Positions 30,326-40,251 of a DNA stretch of 56,401 nt are shown in pieces. The position numbers and the translations under genes were made by a program. The stretch spans positions 1-56,401 of the forward strand of contig JAAELQ010000119.1 in the NCBI GenBank assembly GCA_024226515.1, written 5' to 3'. The notes under the pieces are model-generated. The model had not been told where the DNA came from and did no database searches. It saw only the letters and a program-made list of their open reading frames with translations. The stretch is from a bacterium (GTDB lineage: Bacteria; Acidobacteriota; Polarisedimenticolia; Polarisedimenticolales; Polarisedimenticolaceae). The first letter of the stretch is position 1. The number at the start of each line of letters is the position of its first letter.

Positions 30326-32713
30326 ATGTGGCAGCGATTGCTGATGTGCGTCGGCGTGTTCGCGCTCTGCGTGACGGCGGTCCTCGGTCAGGGGGCCGGG
30401 GACATGACCAAGGCGCAGTACGACCAGGACGACGACGGGCGCGTGGATCAGCTCGGTTATGGACTGCTGAGTCAACGCGACCTGCTCGATCCGGCCGAGG
30501 GTGACCTGTTCATCCTGGTCGACGCCAACCTAGCGGGCGACTGCGTGAACGGCGGAGGCGTGAGCCTCGCGCTGTGCCGCTTCGACGGCTCGGTCTGGGA
30601 GGCCGTCGGCGACGGAACCAGCTCGAACGCCGACACGATGCTGCGCACGGTCTACGACACCGACGGCGACGACGTCGTCGATGTGGCCGAGGACGTCACG
30701 GCCGGAGCGGTCGATCTCGGCTCGGAGACCTCCGGCAACTACGTCTCGGCGATCTTCGACGGCGACGGGATCTCCGGCGCGGACGGGGGAGGCGAGGGTT
30801 CTGTGCTGTCGCTGTCGGCGACTCTGGGCTCGTCGATCCAGCCCGGCGAGATGGCGGACGCCGATCATGGACCGTTCTCGTACTTCGGTGGATTCGCGCA
30901 GCTCGACAGCGGAGTCGTGGGCAGCGATCAGATCGTGACCGGAGCGGTCGGTGCGTTGCAGCTCGACCCCGCGCTGTCCCAGGCGTGGACCGGAGATCAC
31001 ACGTTCGACGCCGGGGCGAGCTTCGGCGACAACCTGCTGCTGTCCGACGATGTTCGATTCGGCTACGACGCCGTGCAAACCGGGGTCACGCCCACGCTCG
31101 GAGTCCGCTTCGAGTGGTCGCGCTGGGTCGGGTTGCAGGACGGCTCCCACCCGAACGACCAGTCCAACGAGGGCGTGCAGTACTGTTTGAACTGCCGGCC
31201 GGGAGATTCGGCGTTTCGCCAGGACAAGGATTACTACCTGTGGAACCGCAAGGACGAGCAGGCGTTCTGGGACGGCGAGACCGTCGCGACCGAGTACAAC
31301 TGGAACGTCGTCTGGTTCGACGCGGACATTCCCGGCAGGAACGACGACCGCTTTCGGCCGTTCTTCCTGCGCGTGCTGCATGGCGGCGAGTGTGTGGGCG
31401 GAACCGCGACGAACTCCTACGGCTTCTGCATGGAAGACGCGGATTGTACGGGGAGCGGGGTGTGCTCGATCCCCGAGGAAAAGCGGCGCACCGCGCAGTT
31501 CACCTTTCTCACGTCCGATGCCGGCTACTGTGGCGGCGATCGTTCACGCAAGTGTACGGTCGAGACGACGTTGCCGGGCAACGATGCGTACGCCGACTGT
31601 GCGGGGCTCGTACCCGATAGCTGCCAGCCTGCGAATCAGTACATTCTGCGCGACGACGGGCGCATCGAATTCGACACGGACCGTCTGCTCATCGAGTCCG
31701 TGTGGAACGAAGAGTACCCCGCGGGGCGCATCGCGTCCGCGATCAAGATCGACGCCGACGTCGCTCTGCCGGATACGGCGGGGCAGACGGACGATGGGGT
31801 CCTGGTGCGAGGGATCGACCTGCGGCTGGACGTCGGCCCCGAGAGCAGCTCCACGCACACGCCACAGAGGATCGTCGGAACCCACATCGACGTCAACTGG
31901 GAAGGCCCCGATCAGGGCGGCGACACGGTCGGTGCGTCAGGCGGGCAGTTCGGTCAGATCGTCATCAACCGCGTGAGCGGCGCGGGCGACGTGACCTTCC
32001 CCAACTTCTTTGGCGCCCGCTTCGACCAGATCGTGACCGCACCCGACGTGGAGATCACCCGCGGAGGCTTCCTGCTGCTCAACACACCGTTCGACTCCGG
32101 CAACGCGAACTACGTCGGGGGCCACAGCGCGATCCACATCGCCGATCAACTCGACCTCGGCTTCACCAGCGCCATTCGTATCGACGAGCAATCCGGGGGA
32201 GTCAACGACGGCAACCTGTACTTCGAGGGCGGCAACCACGACAACGGGCATCTCCGCCTGGGCTCGGGCCACCTGTGGTTCGACGGGGCGCAGTTCCGCT
32301 GGACCGCCGACCCGTCCGGTCCGAACAATCCGAACGACGGCACGCCACTCGGCGCGGCCCCGGCCGCGCCCGAGGCGCCGGAGAGGGCGGCCACGACCGT
32401 CATCGTCGATCCGGGTGCGGTCGAGAGCCGGACGCTGTTCCTGGCCGATGCGTCGTCGCGCATCGTCGAGGTGCACTGCGTCTTGGTCGGATCCTCCGAC
32501 GCGGCCGTCGAGGTGCAGGTGTTCCACGGCGCGGACCGCTCGAGCGGGACGCCGCTGTGGTCCGCCGCGCGCGGCTGCAACTCGAAGACCGGACAGACGC
32601 TCGTCGGCCCGGTGGCCGATGACGGAATCGAGCGCAACGACTGGGTATGGTTGACCACGACGACGACCGGCGACGCCCCGGCCGAGTTGACGATCCACCT
32701 GCGTTACCGATAG
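30326..32713 (+). CDS. Large exported protein of unknown function
   Basis: 795 residues. The start is ATG 30326 with AAGGAG (30312-30317) 8 nt upstream; the same frame is open far into the preceding gene, so the start matters. An N-terminal signal peptide is clear (LLMCVGVFALCVTAVLG). Early Asp-rich segments read like calcium loops (YDQDDDGRVDQLG, YDTDGDDVVDVAED). Around residue 205-260 the pattern TGDHTFDAGASFGDNLLL is reminiscent of trimeric tail-fibre or adhesin stalk repeats, and Cys-rich DADCTGSGVCS and CTVE segments follow. The C-terminal domain (about 650-795) is beta-rich. No enzymatic motif is seen. It is directly followed, within 4 bp, by another exported-protein gene. Confidence 0.7.
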   Translation: MWQRLLMCVGVFALCVTAVLGQGAGDMTKAQYDQDDDGRVDQLGYGLLSQRDLLDPAEGDLFILVDANLAGDCVNGGGVSLALCRFDGSVWEAVGDGTSSNADTMLRTVYDTDGDDVVDVAEDVTAGAVDLGSETSGNYVSAIFDGDGISGADGGGEGSVLSLSATLGSSIQPGEMADADHGPFSYFGGFAQLDSGVVGSDQIVTGAVGALQLDPALSQAWTGDHTFDAGASFGDNLLLSDDVRFGYDAVQTGVTPTLGVRFEWSRWVGLQDGSHPNDQSNEGVQYCLNCRPGDSAFRQDKDYYLWNRKDEQAFWDGETVATEYNWNVVWFDADIPGRNDDRFRPFFLRVLHGGECVGGTATNSYGFCMEDADCTGSGVCSIPEEKRRTAQFTFLTSDAGYCGGDRSRKCTVETTLPGNDAYADCAGLVPDSCQPANQYILRDDGRIEFDTDRLLIESVWNEEYPAGRIASAIKIDADVALPDTAGQTDDGVLVRGIDLRLDVGPESSSTHTPQRIVGTHIDVNWEGPDQGGDTVGASGGQFGQIVINRVSGAGDVTFPNFFGARFDQIVTAPDVEITRGGFLLLNTPFDSGNANYVGGHSAIHIADQLDLGFTSAIRIDEQSGGVNDGNLYFEGGNHDNGHLRLGSGHLWFDGAQFRWTADPSGPNNPNDGTPLGAAPAAPEAPERAATTVIVDPGAVESRTLFLADASSRIVEVHCVLVGSSDAAVEVQVFHGADRSSGTPLWSAARGCNSKTGQTLVGPVADDGIERNDWVWLTTTTTGDAPAELTIHLRYR

Positions 32714-32716
32714 AGG

Positions 32717-34612
32717 GTGGCCGTGCGCTTCACGTTTCACGTCGCGTGCGTTCTGGCGCTGCTGCTGTGCGCGGCGGGGCGCGCCGAGGGCACGGCATGC
32801 GAGGCGCCCGGGCCGGCCGACACTCCGTTCGTCGTGTCGGCCCCGGTCGCTGCGCCGCAGTATCCCGCCCTGGCGTGGAACGGCGACGGCTACGGCATCG
32901 TCTGGGGCGATCATCGAAACGGGCGCTACGAGTTGATCTTCTCGGCGCGCACAGCCTCCGGCGCGGCCGCTGTTCCCGAAACCGTGATCGCCTCGTCCGC
33001 CGACAACGCCTGGCTGCCCTCGATCGTCTGGAACGGATCGGGTTACGGCGTCGCCTGGTACGACCAGCGCAACGGTAGCGAGCTGTACTTCAGGCGAATC
33101 GCCCCCGACGGCAGTCTCCTCGGCGCCGAGCACGTCGTCAGCACGGTTCCGTCGGAGGCCTTCGCGGCTCGACGTCCGACTCTGCAGTGGACGGGATCCG
33201 ACTACGGGCTGGCGTGGGTCGACGACCGCGACGGCAACGAGGAGATCTACTTCGCCCGGGTGAACGGCGGCGGCAACCCGGTCGGCGGACAACTGCGCAT
33301 CACGGCTGACCCCGGTCGCTCCGTGCGCCCGCGGTTGAGCTGGGTCGGAACCCACTACGGTCTGAGCTGGATCGACGACCGCGAGGGAAGCGACGAGGTG
33401 TTCTTCGCGACCGTCGGCGCCACCGGCGCCGTGATGGCGGGGCCGTCGCGAGTGTCGTTTTCCGACGAACCCACACGCGGCCCGGCGTCGATCGCCTGGA
33501 CCGGCAGCGACTTTTCGCTGTGCTGGGACGGGCACGTTCAGCGCGTGAACGTCGCGGCGTCGCCGGTGGGGCCGGTCACGCGCTTCGCTTCGGGCGAGTC
33601 GCCCGAGATCGTGTGGAACGGAACGGAGTTCGGCATCGTCGGCCAGCGCGCGCCGGCCTTCGTCCGCATGTCTTCCGTGGGCCAGGTCCTGCAGACGGTC
33701 CCGGTCGCCGCGAACTCCGGTGGGGCCTTGCGCCCTCAGATCGTCTGGGCCGACTCGGCATACGCCGTGTCGTGGCTCGACACCCAGCCGGCCGCGGATC
33801 GCGTGCTGCTGTCGCTGATCGACTGCAGTTGCCCCGATCTCGACGGGGACGGGTTCTCGGTCTGCGCGGGCGACTGCGCGGACGACGACCCGCTGCGCAA
33901 CCCCGGGGCGACCGAGGTGTGCAACGGCGAGGACGACGACTGCGACTCGTTGTTCGACGAGGACGCGCTGGGCGAGGACAGCGACGCCGACGGCGTGCAC
34001 AATGCGTGCGACAACTGCGTCGACGTCGCCAACTCGGATCAGGTCGACACCGACGGTGACGGTCTGGGTAGCGCGTGCGACAACTGCGACGACGTGGTCA
34101 ACCCGGACCAGTCGGACGTGGACGGCGACCAGCGCGGCGACGCCTGCGACAACTGCCGGACGACACAGAACCCTACGCAACTCGACAAGGACGCGGACGG
34201 TGCCGGCGACGCGTGCGACAACTGCCCGAGCACCGCCAATCCCAGCCAGGGCGATGTGGACAGCGACGCCGAGGGCGACGCGTGCGACCTCGACGACGGG
34301 CTGATCTGGGTCGCCTTCTTCTCCGCCGATACGGTGGTCTGGCAGAAGGAGACCGGCTACGACGCGTGGAACGTCTACCGTGGCGACCTCAAGGTCCTGC
34401 TGCTCGCGGGGATCTACACGCAGACGCCGCAGCCGGGCGGTCCCGCCTCGGCGCAGTGCGACCTGCTGGATCAGCTGCTGGTCGACGTGGCGCCCACGAC
34501 ACCCGGCCTGCAGATGTTCTACCTGGTCACGGGAGTCTCCGCCGGCGTCGAGAGCGACCTGGGTAACGACGGTGCGGGCAACCCGCGCCCCAACACGCTT
34601 CCCTGTCCGTAG
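32717..34612 (+). CDS. Exported beta-propeller-like protein with MopE and thrombospondin type-3 repeats
   Basis: 631 residues from GTG 32717 (GTG 32723 possible). After a signal peptide ([18 protein letters not shown]) come at least five repeats of a WNGxGYGxxWxDxRxG type ([61 protein letters not shown]), consistent with a beta-propeller over residues 45-360. Residues about 370-415 form a MopE metal-binding motif ([15 protein letters not shown]), and about 420-525 are type-3 repeats (DxDxDGxGDACDNC). The end has [25 protein letters not shown] and [10 protein letters not shown], a divergent copy of a module seen in three other exported proteins. Role unknown; probably calcium-dependent and surface bound. 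It abuts the preceding exported-protein gene. Confidence 0.78.
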   Translation: MAVRFTFHVACVLALLLCAAGRAEGTACEAPGPADTPFVVSAPVAAPQYPALAWNGDGYGIVWGDHRNGRYELIFSARTASGAAAVPETVIASSADNAWLPSIVWNGSGYGVAWYDQRNGSELYFRRIAPDGSLLGAEHVVSTVPSEAFAARRPTLQWTGSDYGLAWVDDRDGNEEIYFARVNGGGNPVGGQLRITADPGRSVRPRLSWVGTHYGLSWIDDREGSDEVFFATVGATGAVMAGPSRVSFSDEPTRGPASIAWTGSDFSLCWDGHVQRVNVAASPVGPVTRFASGESPEIVWNGTEFGIVGQRAPAFVRMSSVGQVLQTVPVAANSGGALRPQIVWADSAYAVSWLDTQPAADRVLLSLIDCSCPDLDGDGFSVCAGDCADDDPLRNPGATEVCNGEDDDCDSLFDEDALGEDSDADGVHNACDNCVDVANSDQVDTDGDGLGSACDNCDDVVNPDQSDVDGDQRGDACDNCRTTQNPTQLDKDADGAGDACDNCPSTANPSQGDVDSDAEGDACDLDDGLIWVAFFSADTVVWQKETGYDAWNVYRGDLKVLLLAGIYTQTPQPGGPASAQCDLLDQLLVDVAPTTPGLQMFYLVTGVSAGVESDLGNDGAGNPRPNTLPCP

Positions 34613-35515
34613 CTACGGAAACAGGCGGTCGTCGAGCAGGGCGCGGGGGTCGAACGGCAGGTTGCCGATCTTGGCGCCCCAGTGCAGGTGCGGCCCCGTC
34701 ACGCGGCCGGTCGCGCCGGAGAGCCCCACGCGCGTTCCCGCCTCGACGGTCTCGCCGGGCTGGACGTCGATCGTCGACAGGTGGGCGTAGATCGTGAACA
34801 GCCCGCCGCCGTGGTCCAGGATCACCGTGTTGCCCGCGTAGTACAGCCCCTTGGCCACGACGACCGTTCCGCTTCCGGACGCGGCGACCGCCGTCCCGTT
34901 GCCCGCGCGCAGGTCCAGTCCGGGGTGCGGCGAGCGCGGCTGTCCGTTGAACAAGCGTCGAGTCCCGAAGATCGACGTCGGGTCGCCGGGAACCGGACGC
35001 ACGAACGGACGATCCCAGCCCACGGCGTCGGAGCGCGCGGCGTAGACCGCCTGCAGCTCGCGCCGCTCGCGTGCGATGCGCTCCTGCACCTTCGCGGGCG
35101 GGTCGACGAACTTCTTCTTCACCTCGAGGTTTTCCTCGGGGAACTCGCGCTTCCGGATCTCGACGTCATGGGTCGCCTCGACGTCGAGTCCGGCCTCGGA
35201 CACGCCGCGAACGCGAAGCCGGGTTGTTCCGGGGGGCTCGGCCAGCTCCACCATCGACCAGCCGGACCACAGCTCGGAGTCCGCCCCCGCGACGCGGACG
35301 AAGTGCACGGGTCGCTCCAGGAGCTTCGCGCTCAGCTCGCGCAACGGCAGGTCGGAGGCGACGTCGATCCGCAGCGGCTCGCCGGGAGCGATCTCGCGCG
35401 CCCGGATCTCGACCCGCAGCTCCGGAGCCTCCGGTTCGGGCGTCGCCCTCGCGCACGGCGCGACGCCCGCGGCAAGCGCGAGAACGGCGCACAGCAGTGG
35501 GCGGGGGGTGGCCAT
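34613..35515 (-). CDS. Secreted M23 (LytM-type) peptidoglycan endopeptidase
   Basis: 300 residues from ATG 35515, with signal peptide (LLCAVLALAAGVAPCARA). A middle beta-rich region precedes the C-terminal M23 domain, which shows SIFGTRRLFNG, the zinc motif HPGLDLRAGNG, GNTVILDHGGGLFTIYAHL and HLHWG. These are the HxxxD and HxH ligands of lysostaphin/LytM enzymes that cleave peptide cross-links in the cell wall. All ligands look intact, so it is likely active rather than an EnvC-type activator. It is divergent from the thioredoxin gene, and its end abuts the converging propeller gene. Confidence 0.88.
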   Translation of the reverse strand: MATPRPLLCAVLALAAGVAPCARATPEPEAPELRVEIRAREIAPGEPLRIDVASDLPLRELSAKLLERPVHFVRVAGADSELWSGWSMVELAEPPGTTRLRVRGVSEAGLDVEATHDVEIRKREFPEENLEVKKKFVDPPAKVQERIARERRELQAVYAARSDAVGWDRPFVRPVPGDPTSIFGTRRLFNGQPRSPHPGLDLRAGNGTAVAASGSGTVVVAKGLYYAGNTVILDHGGGLFTIYAHLSTIDVQPGETVEAGTRVGLSGATGRVTGPHLHWGAKIGNLPFDPRALLDDRLFP

Positions 35516-35557
35516 CGCAACGCGGTTATCATAGGCCGTCCCGTCCCCCGCGGCACG

Positions 35558-35586
35558 TTGCACGGCGGCGCGAGGTGCGGTATACC
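35558..35586 (+). promoter_or_regulatory. Sigma70-type promoter before the thioredoxin-like gene
   Basis: TTGCAC (35558-35563), exactly 17 bp, then TATACC (35581-35586), 52 bp upstream of the GTG start. It may drive the run of genes that continues with tldD-like, GT-C and perhaps beyond. Confidence 0.55.
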
Positions 35587-35637
35587 CTCGACCGGAAACC
35601 CTGTCTTTTCGGCACTCAATCGCAGGAGCGTCCGTAC

Positions 35638-36483
35638 GTGCCGTTCGGTGTGTTCTTCGCAGCGCTGTTTCTGATCGCGGCGAGCGCGTGGTGCGCGATC
35701 GGCCCGGCCGCCGCCGGTTCGTACATGGACCCGTTGCTGGTGCGTGGTGGTGCGGCCCTGGCCGTGCTGTCGGTGGCGGCTGCCCTGCTGACGCGCCGCG
35801 TCTGGGCCCGCGTCGCCGGCATCGTCTGCTGCGTCGGTCTCGCGGCGGTCGTCGTGACCGCCGCGGCGGGGGGCGTGACCGGAATGCTGGTGCTCTGCGG
35901 ATCGATCGTGGCCGCCGTGCTGCTGATCGTTCCGGCGACCGGCAAGAGCCCGGTGGACGACACCCGACCCGCGCGGCGCGGGGGGCTGCTGCTCGGCGCC
36001 GGGGCCGCCGGACTGCTGCTCGCCGGAACGGGCGTCCTGCTGGGCGGGGGAGCGCCCGACGGCCGTGGCGCGCGCGACTCGGCCCTCCCCGCGGCAAGTC
36101 TCGCCAAACGCATTTACTGGTCGGACTTCGGCAAGGGGCTGGAGAAGGCACGCCAGGCCGACAAGCCGATGCTGGTCGCGTTCGTGACGAACTGGTGCGG
36201 CTATTGCCGCAAGATGGACCGCACGACGTGGAAGGACCCTTCGGTCGTTCGCGAGACGAGCGGTGTCGTCACCGTGCGTGTCGACGCCGACGAGACGCGG
36301 GAGCGCGGCGGCTTCAGCGGAGCCGAACTCGCCGCCCGTTACGGAGTCTCGGGGTATCCGGCCATGCTGCTGATCGACACGCAGGGTCGAGTGCTGGCCC
36401 GGACCGGGGGATACCAGACCGCCGCCCAGCTTCTGGGTTGGCTCGACGACGCCCTGCGCCGCGACGGCGCCGGAAGACTGTGA
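35638..36483 (+). CDS. Membrane protein with C-terminal thioredoxin domain (CGYC)
   Basis: 281 residues from GTG 35638, with CAGGAG 9 nt upstream. The N-terminal half has about five hydrophobic helices (for example FFAALFLIAASAWCAI, AVLSVAAALL, IVCCVGLAAVVVTAA, MLVLCGSIVAAVLLIV and GLLLGAGAAGLLLAG). The C-terminal half is a thioredoxin fold resembling the soluble DsbD gamma domain: PMLVAFVTNWCGYCRKM with the redox pair Cys187/Cys190, VRVDADE, GVSGYPAMLLID with the cis-Pro. It probably moves electrons to or from periplasmic thiols. It is followed within 6 bp by the TldD-like gene. Confidence 0.82.
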   Translation: MPFGVFFAALFLIAASAWCAIGPAAAGSYMDPLLVRGGAALAVLSVAAALLTRRVWARVAGIVCCVGLAAVVVTAAAGGVTGMLVLCGSIVAAVLLIVPATGKSPVDDTRPARRGGLLLGAGAAGLLLAGTGVLLGGGAPDGRGARDSALPAASLAKRIYWSDFGKGLEKARQADKPMLVAFVTNWCGYCRKMDRTTWKDPSVVRETSGVVTVRVDADETRERGGFSGAELAARYGVSGYPAMLLIDTQGRVLARTGGYQTAAQLLGWLDDALRRDGAGRL

Positions 36484-36489
36484 CCGATC

Positions 36490-38157
36490 TTGGCGCATAG
36501 CACTCTCAGCCGAGCCGAGACGCAGCGCATCATTCGCGCCGCCGTGGGCGAACTCGACCGCGCGATGGGCGAGATGCGGATCCCGGGACACCCGCGCCCG
36601 TACTACATCTCGTACCTGATTCGCGACGAGGATACCTGGCGCATTCAGTCCAAGTACGGTGCTCGCGTGCTAGATACGCGCGACCGCAAGCGCAATGCCT
36701 GGGTCGACGTGCGCGTCGGCTCGTATCGCAACGACCACGTGCGCGAGGGGGGCCTGCTCGACAACGACAAGGACGCGGAGTCCTACGCGTACGTCGAGCT
36801 TCCGTTCGCCGGCCATCTCGACGCACTGCGACACGGATTGTGGCGCCTGACCGATGCGCGCTATCGCGAAGCGGTGGAGTCGTTGCTCGACAAGCAGTCG
36901 CACGAGCTGACGTACCGCGACACCAACCGTCACCTGCTCGCGTTCGAGAAACGCGAGGCGGTCGTCGATCGGGCGTGGAGCGACTTCCCCTCGGTCGACC
37001 GCGAAGCGTGGGGGGAGTTCGCGGATCGAACCTCGTCGATGGTGCGCCGCTTCCCGGAGATCAGGGACTCGCACGTCGAGTTCGAGGCCCATCACGCCTG
37101 CCGCATGCAGATCGACTCGTGCGGGGCCCGGATCGTGCAGTGCCTGCCGATCTGGTCGCTCGAGTGCTACATGTGGCTGCTCTCGCCTCGCGGCGACGGA
37201 ATCCCGTGGACCGTGCGGCACATGGTCACCGACCCGTCCGAGCTGCCGGACGAGGCCACGTTCCGCAAGCAGATCCGGGACGCCGTGGAGATCCTGCGCG
37301 GACTGTCCGTCGCGCCGACGCTGCGCTCGTTCTGCGGGCCCGCGTTGCTCGAGCCGGTCCCCGCGGGGCTGCTCGTGCACGAGGCGCTGGGCCATCGTCT
37401 CGAGGGCACGCGACTGCTGTCGCCCGGCGAGGGACAGACCTTCCGCGACGCGGTGGGCAAGAAGATCCTGCCCGGTTTTCTCTCGATCCTCGACGATCCG
37501 CGGCGCGCGACCCACGAGGGCCGCTCGCTGGTGGGGCACTACCGGTACGACGACGAGGGCGTCCACGCCGCCGAGGCGCAACTCGTGCACGACGGCGTCC
37601 TCCAGGGCTACCTCACGACCCGCACCGGGATCGCCGCGCGGCACAGCTCGAATGGGCACGCGCGCACGTCGTACCATCAGCGTCCGATCAGCCGCATGGG
37701 CGTCACGCTGGTCGAGGCGCAGGGCGGCCTCGACGAGCGCGGCCTGAAGCAGGCCCTGCTGGACGAGATCGCCAGGCAGAAGGCGCCGTTCGGCATGCGC
37801 GTGATCGCCGCCACCGGCGGAGAGACCGCCACGGACGCGTACAATTTCCAGGCCTTCCTCGGTGAGATCAATCTCGCGGCGAAGGTCTACCCGGACGGTC
37901 GCGAGGAGTGGGTGCGCGGCGTGGACTTCGTCGGGACGCCGCTGAACGCGGTGCGCGGGATTCTCGCGGCGGGACGGCGTCTCGAGGTGGACAACGCATA
38001 TTGTGGGGCAGAATCCGGATACCTTCCGGTTTCCACCATCAGCCCGGCGCTGGTGATCTCGGAGCTCGAGATGCAGTCGAAGCCCGATTCGCCGTACACG
38101 CCCTACACTTACCGCATGCCCTGGGAGAAGCCGAAGGATGCGCGCCGCCGCCGCTGA
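36490..38157 (+). CDS. TldD/PmbA-family metallopeptidase
   Basis: 555 residues. The zinc motif is HEALGHRLEG (HExxxH, His about 297), then a region RATHEGRSLVGHYRYDDEG, ARTSYHQRPISRM and EINLAAKVYPDG, which fit TldD. TldD works in E. coli with TldE (PmbA) to cleave unstructured peptides, including CcdA and the microcin B17 leader. Here no TldE gene is adjacent, so this may be a single-gene homologue. Start is ambiguous: TTG 36490 is the only early candidate in frame, with GGAAGA about 13 nt upstream; a Met codon lies near residue 26. Confidence 0.8.
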   Translation: MAHSTLSRAETQRIIRAAVGELDRAMGEMRIPGHPRPYYISYLIRDEDTWRIQSKYGARVLDTRDRKRNAWVDVRVGSYRNDHVREGGLLDNDKDAESYAYVELPFAGHLDALRHGLWRLTDARYREAVESLLDKQSHELTYRDTNRHLLAFEKREAVVDRAWSDFPSVDREAWGEFADRTSSMVRRFPEIRDSHVEFEAHHACRMQIDSCGARIVQCLPIWSLECYMWLLSPRGDGIPWTVRHMVTDPSELPDEATFRKQIRDAVEILRGLSVAPTLRSFCGPALLEPVPAGLLVHEALGHRLEGTRLLSPGEGQTFRDAVGKKILPGFLSILDDPRRATHEGRSLVGHYRYDDEGVHAAEAQLVHDGVLQGYLTTRTGIAARHSSNGHARTSYHQRPISRMGVTLVEAQGGLDERGLKQALLDEIARQKAPFGMRVIAATGGETATDAYNFQAFLGEINLAAKVYPDGREEWVRGVDFVGTPLNAVRGILAAGRRLEVDNAYCGAESGYLPVSTISPALVISELEMQSKPDSPYTPYTYRMPWEKPKDARRRR

Positions 38158-38184
38158 GCGGCGTGAAACGCGCGAGAGCGTGGC

Positions 38185-40137
38185 ATGACGGCACGGCGGC
38201 AGCCGGTCACGACACGAACCGTCCCGGAGGGGGACGAGCGGCAGCGGTGGGTCCGGCTCGCGGCGCTCGCGGCCGTACTGCTGGTCCTGCTCTCGTTCTC
38301 GCTGCGCCAGGTGGGGAGCTTCGACGTCGGCTTCCACCTGGAGGCGGGCAACCACATCCTCGACGGAAACGGCTGGCCGCGGACCGACCCCTTTACCTAC
38401 ACGCTCGGTGACCGGGAGTACGTCGACACGAGCTGGGGTTTCCAGGTCGCGGTCGCGCTCGCCGAACGCATGGGCGGCGCACCGGCGCTGGTTCTGGCCA
38501 AGACCGGCGTGCTGCTCGCCCTGTTCTGGATGCTGTGGCTCACCGCGCGGCTCGGACCCGCGGGCGAACGCGCCGCGCCGCTGCTGCTTCTGGGCGTGGC
38601 GGCCTGTGAGATGCGCTTCGAGGTCCGACCGGAGCTGCTGTCCTACCTCTTTCTGGCCGTCGTGCTGTACCTGTTGCGGCGCCACGCCGCCGAGCGGCCG
38701 ATCGCGTGGTACTGGCTGCCCGCGGTCCATCTCGTGTGGGTCAACTGCCATAGCCTGTTCGTCCTGGGTTGGGCGGCGATCGGGTGTTTCGTCGTGGGTT
38801 CGTTGTTGCGCGAGCGCAGACTCGACTCGACGCTCGTCCGCGCGGGGGCCGCGTCGGTCGCGGTGACGCTGATCAACCCCTACGGCTGGAAGGCGCTCGC
38901 GTTTCCCTTCACGCTCGCCACGCGGATGCGCGAAGGCAACGCCTTCAACCAGACCATCGGCGAGTTTATCTCGCCGATGGACGTCGTGTTCACGCGCGTG
39001 AAGGGGTTCCCCTATGTAGTGTTTGATCCACCCACGTTCGTGCCGTGGGGCGCTCTGCTTTCATTCGGGGCCTTCGTTTTGTTGGCGGCGATCGCGGCCC
39101 ATGGGTTGCTGCGACAGAGGCGGTACGCCGAGCTGCTGGTCGTGGGGGGCTTTGGTGCGCTGTCGCTGTCGATGATTCGCAACATTCCGCTGCTGGTCGT
39201 CGCGGTGCTGCCGGCCGTGGCCTGGGGGCTCGGCGAACTGCCGCGAGTGTCGCGCGTCGTTCGCCATCGCGTCGCGACCGCCGCGCTGCTCGTGCTGGCG
39301 CTGCCGCTCTCGTTGCGCGTCGTTCACGACGGCTACTACGTATCGACGCGGCGAGTTGCGCGCTTCGGTTTGGGCTGGAATGAGGGGGCGCTGCCCGTCG
39401 CGGCCGCGGACTACCTGCGGCGCACGCCCGAGCCGGGCCGGCTGTTCAACCACCTCAACTTCGGCGGCTATCTGATGTGGGCGCTGGACGAGCCGGTGTT
39501 CATCGATGGTCGCCTGGAGGTCGTGGGCGAGCGGTTCTTCGACTACTACCGCGGGGTGCTCGGCAGCCCCGAGGGTCTTGCGGCCGCCACCGCGCGCCAC
39601 GATCTCGGCCGGATCGTGTTCCCGTATCGCATCGCCCCTCGACTGCTGAACCGGCTCAGTGCCGACCCCACCTGGCGGCTGGCCCACGTCGACTCGCTGG
39701 CGGCCGTCTTCGTTCTGGACGGCCCCGGGGCGACGGGGCTGGTGGACGAGACGGTCCCGTCCGGGCCGCAGAATCGGCAGCCGCCGCAGCTCGGCGACCT
39801 GCCGGGTCTGGGCGGCGGGGCGCGCCGCGTCGGCCCCGCGGCGTGGGCGGCGGGGCTGGCGCGCCGCCGGAGTTTCCCCGAGCGCGAGTTTCAGGCCGGG
39901 CTGTTCCACTACTTCCGCCGGGAGTGGTCGGTCGCGGCGACGCATTTCGCGGCCGCCGTGCGCCACAGCGGCGGCGCCTACTACGAGATCTACAACAACC
40001 TGGGTTCCGCGCTGTACCGGCTCGGGGACCGCGAGAACGCGGCCGCGTGCTACCGCATCGTGCTGCAGGACGCGCCGCGGAATCCCGTTGCGCTGAAGCG
40101 TCTGGCCGAGATCGAATCGCGACCCGTTTCCCGCTGA
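38185..40137 (+). CDS. Polytopic membrane protein, GT-C glycosyltransferase-like, with TPR tail
   Basis: 650 residues. A signal-anchor helix near residue 30 is followed by FDVGFHLEAGNHILDGNGWPRTDPFTYT-type text, the DxGxHxxxGxxIxxxG pattern typical of the first loop of GT-C (ArnT/PMT-like) transferases. About ten more hydrophobic helices run to residue 390. A soluble segment (about 400-530) includes FNHLNFGGYLMW and FIDGRLEVVGERFFDYYRG. The end (about 570-645) has TPR-like repeats (YEIYNNLGSALYRLGDREN). Members of this family transfer sugars from lipid carriers; donor and acceptor here are unknown. It sits in the plus-strand run after the TldD-like gene. Confidence 0.7.
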   Translation: MTARRQPVTTRTVPEGDERQRWVRLAALAAVLLVLLSFSLRQVGSFDVGFHLEAGNHILDGNGWPRTDPFTYTLGDREYVDTSWGFQVAVALAERMGGAPALVLAKTGVLLALFWMLWLTARLGPAGERAAPLLLLGVAACEMRFEVRPELLSYLFLAVVLYLLRRHAAERPIAWYWLPAVHLVWVNCHSLFVLGWAAIGCFVVGSLLRERRLDSTLVRAGAASVAVTLINPYGWKALAFPFTLATRMREGNAFNQTIGEFISPMDVVFTRVKGFPYVVFDPPTFVPWGALLSFGAFVLLAAIAAHGLLRQRRYAELLVVGGFGALSLSMIRNIPLLVVAVLPAVAWGLGELPRVSRVVRHRVATAALLVLALPLSLRVVHDGYYVSTRRVARFGLGWNEGALPVAAADYLRRTPEPGRLFNHLNFGGYLMWALDEPVFIDGRLEVVGERFFDYYRGVLGSPEGLAAATARHDLGRIVFPYRIAPRLLNRLSADPTWRLAHVDSLAAVFVLDGPGATGLVDETVPSGPQNRQPPQLGDLPGLGGGARRVGPAAWAAGLARRRSFPEREFQAGLFHYFRREWSVAATHFAAAVRHSGGAYYEIYNNLGSALYRLGDRENAAACYRIVLQDAPRNPVALKRLAEIESRPVSR

Positions 40138-40180
40138 TCCGGCGGTTTCCCGGCACCGTGCAACCCCCTGTCGTTGCAGC

Positions 40181-40186
40181 TAGAAT
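40181..40186 (+). promoter_or_regulatory. Candidate -10 box before the DUF2934 gene
   Basis: TAGAAT stands out in GC-rich DNA about 65 bp before the DUF2934 start. A matching -35 box at the right distance (GTGCAA) is poor, so support is weak. Confidence 0.3.
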
Positions 40187-40251
40187 GCGGGTGCGGGCGC
40201 TTCCGCCCCGTTCCTTCTCAGTCCCCCACTACTTTCACAGAGGCTCGAACC

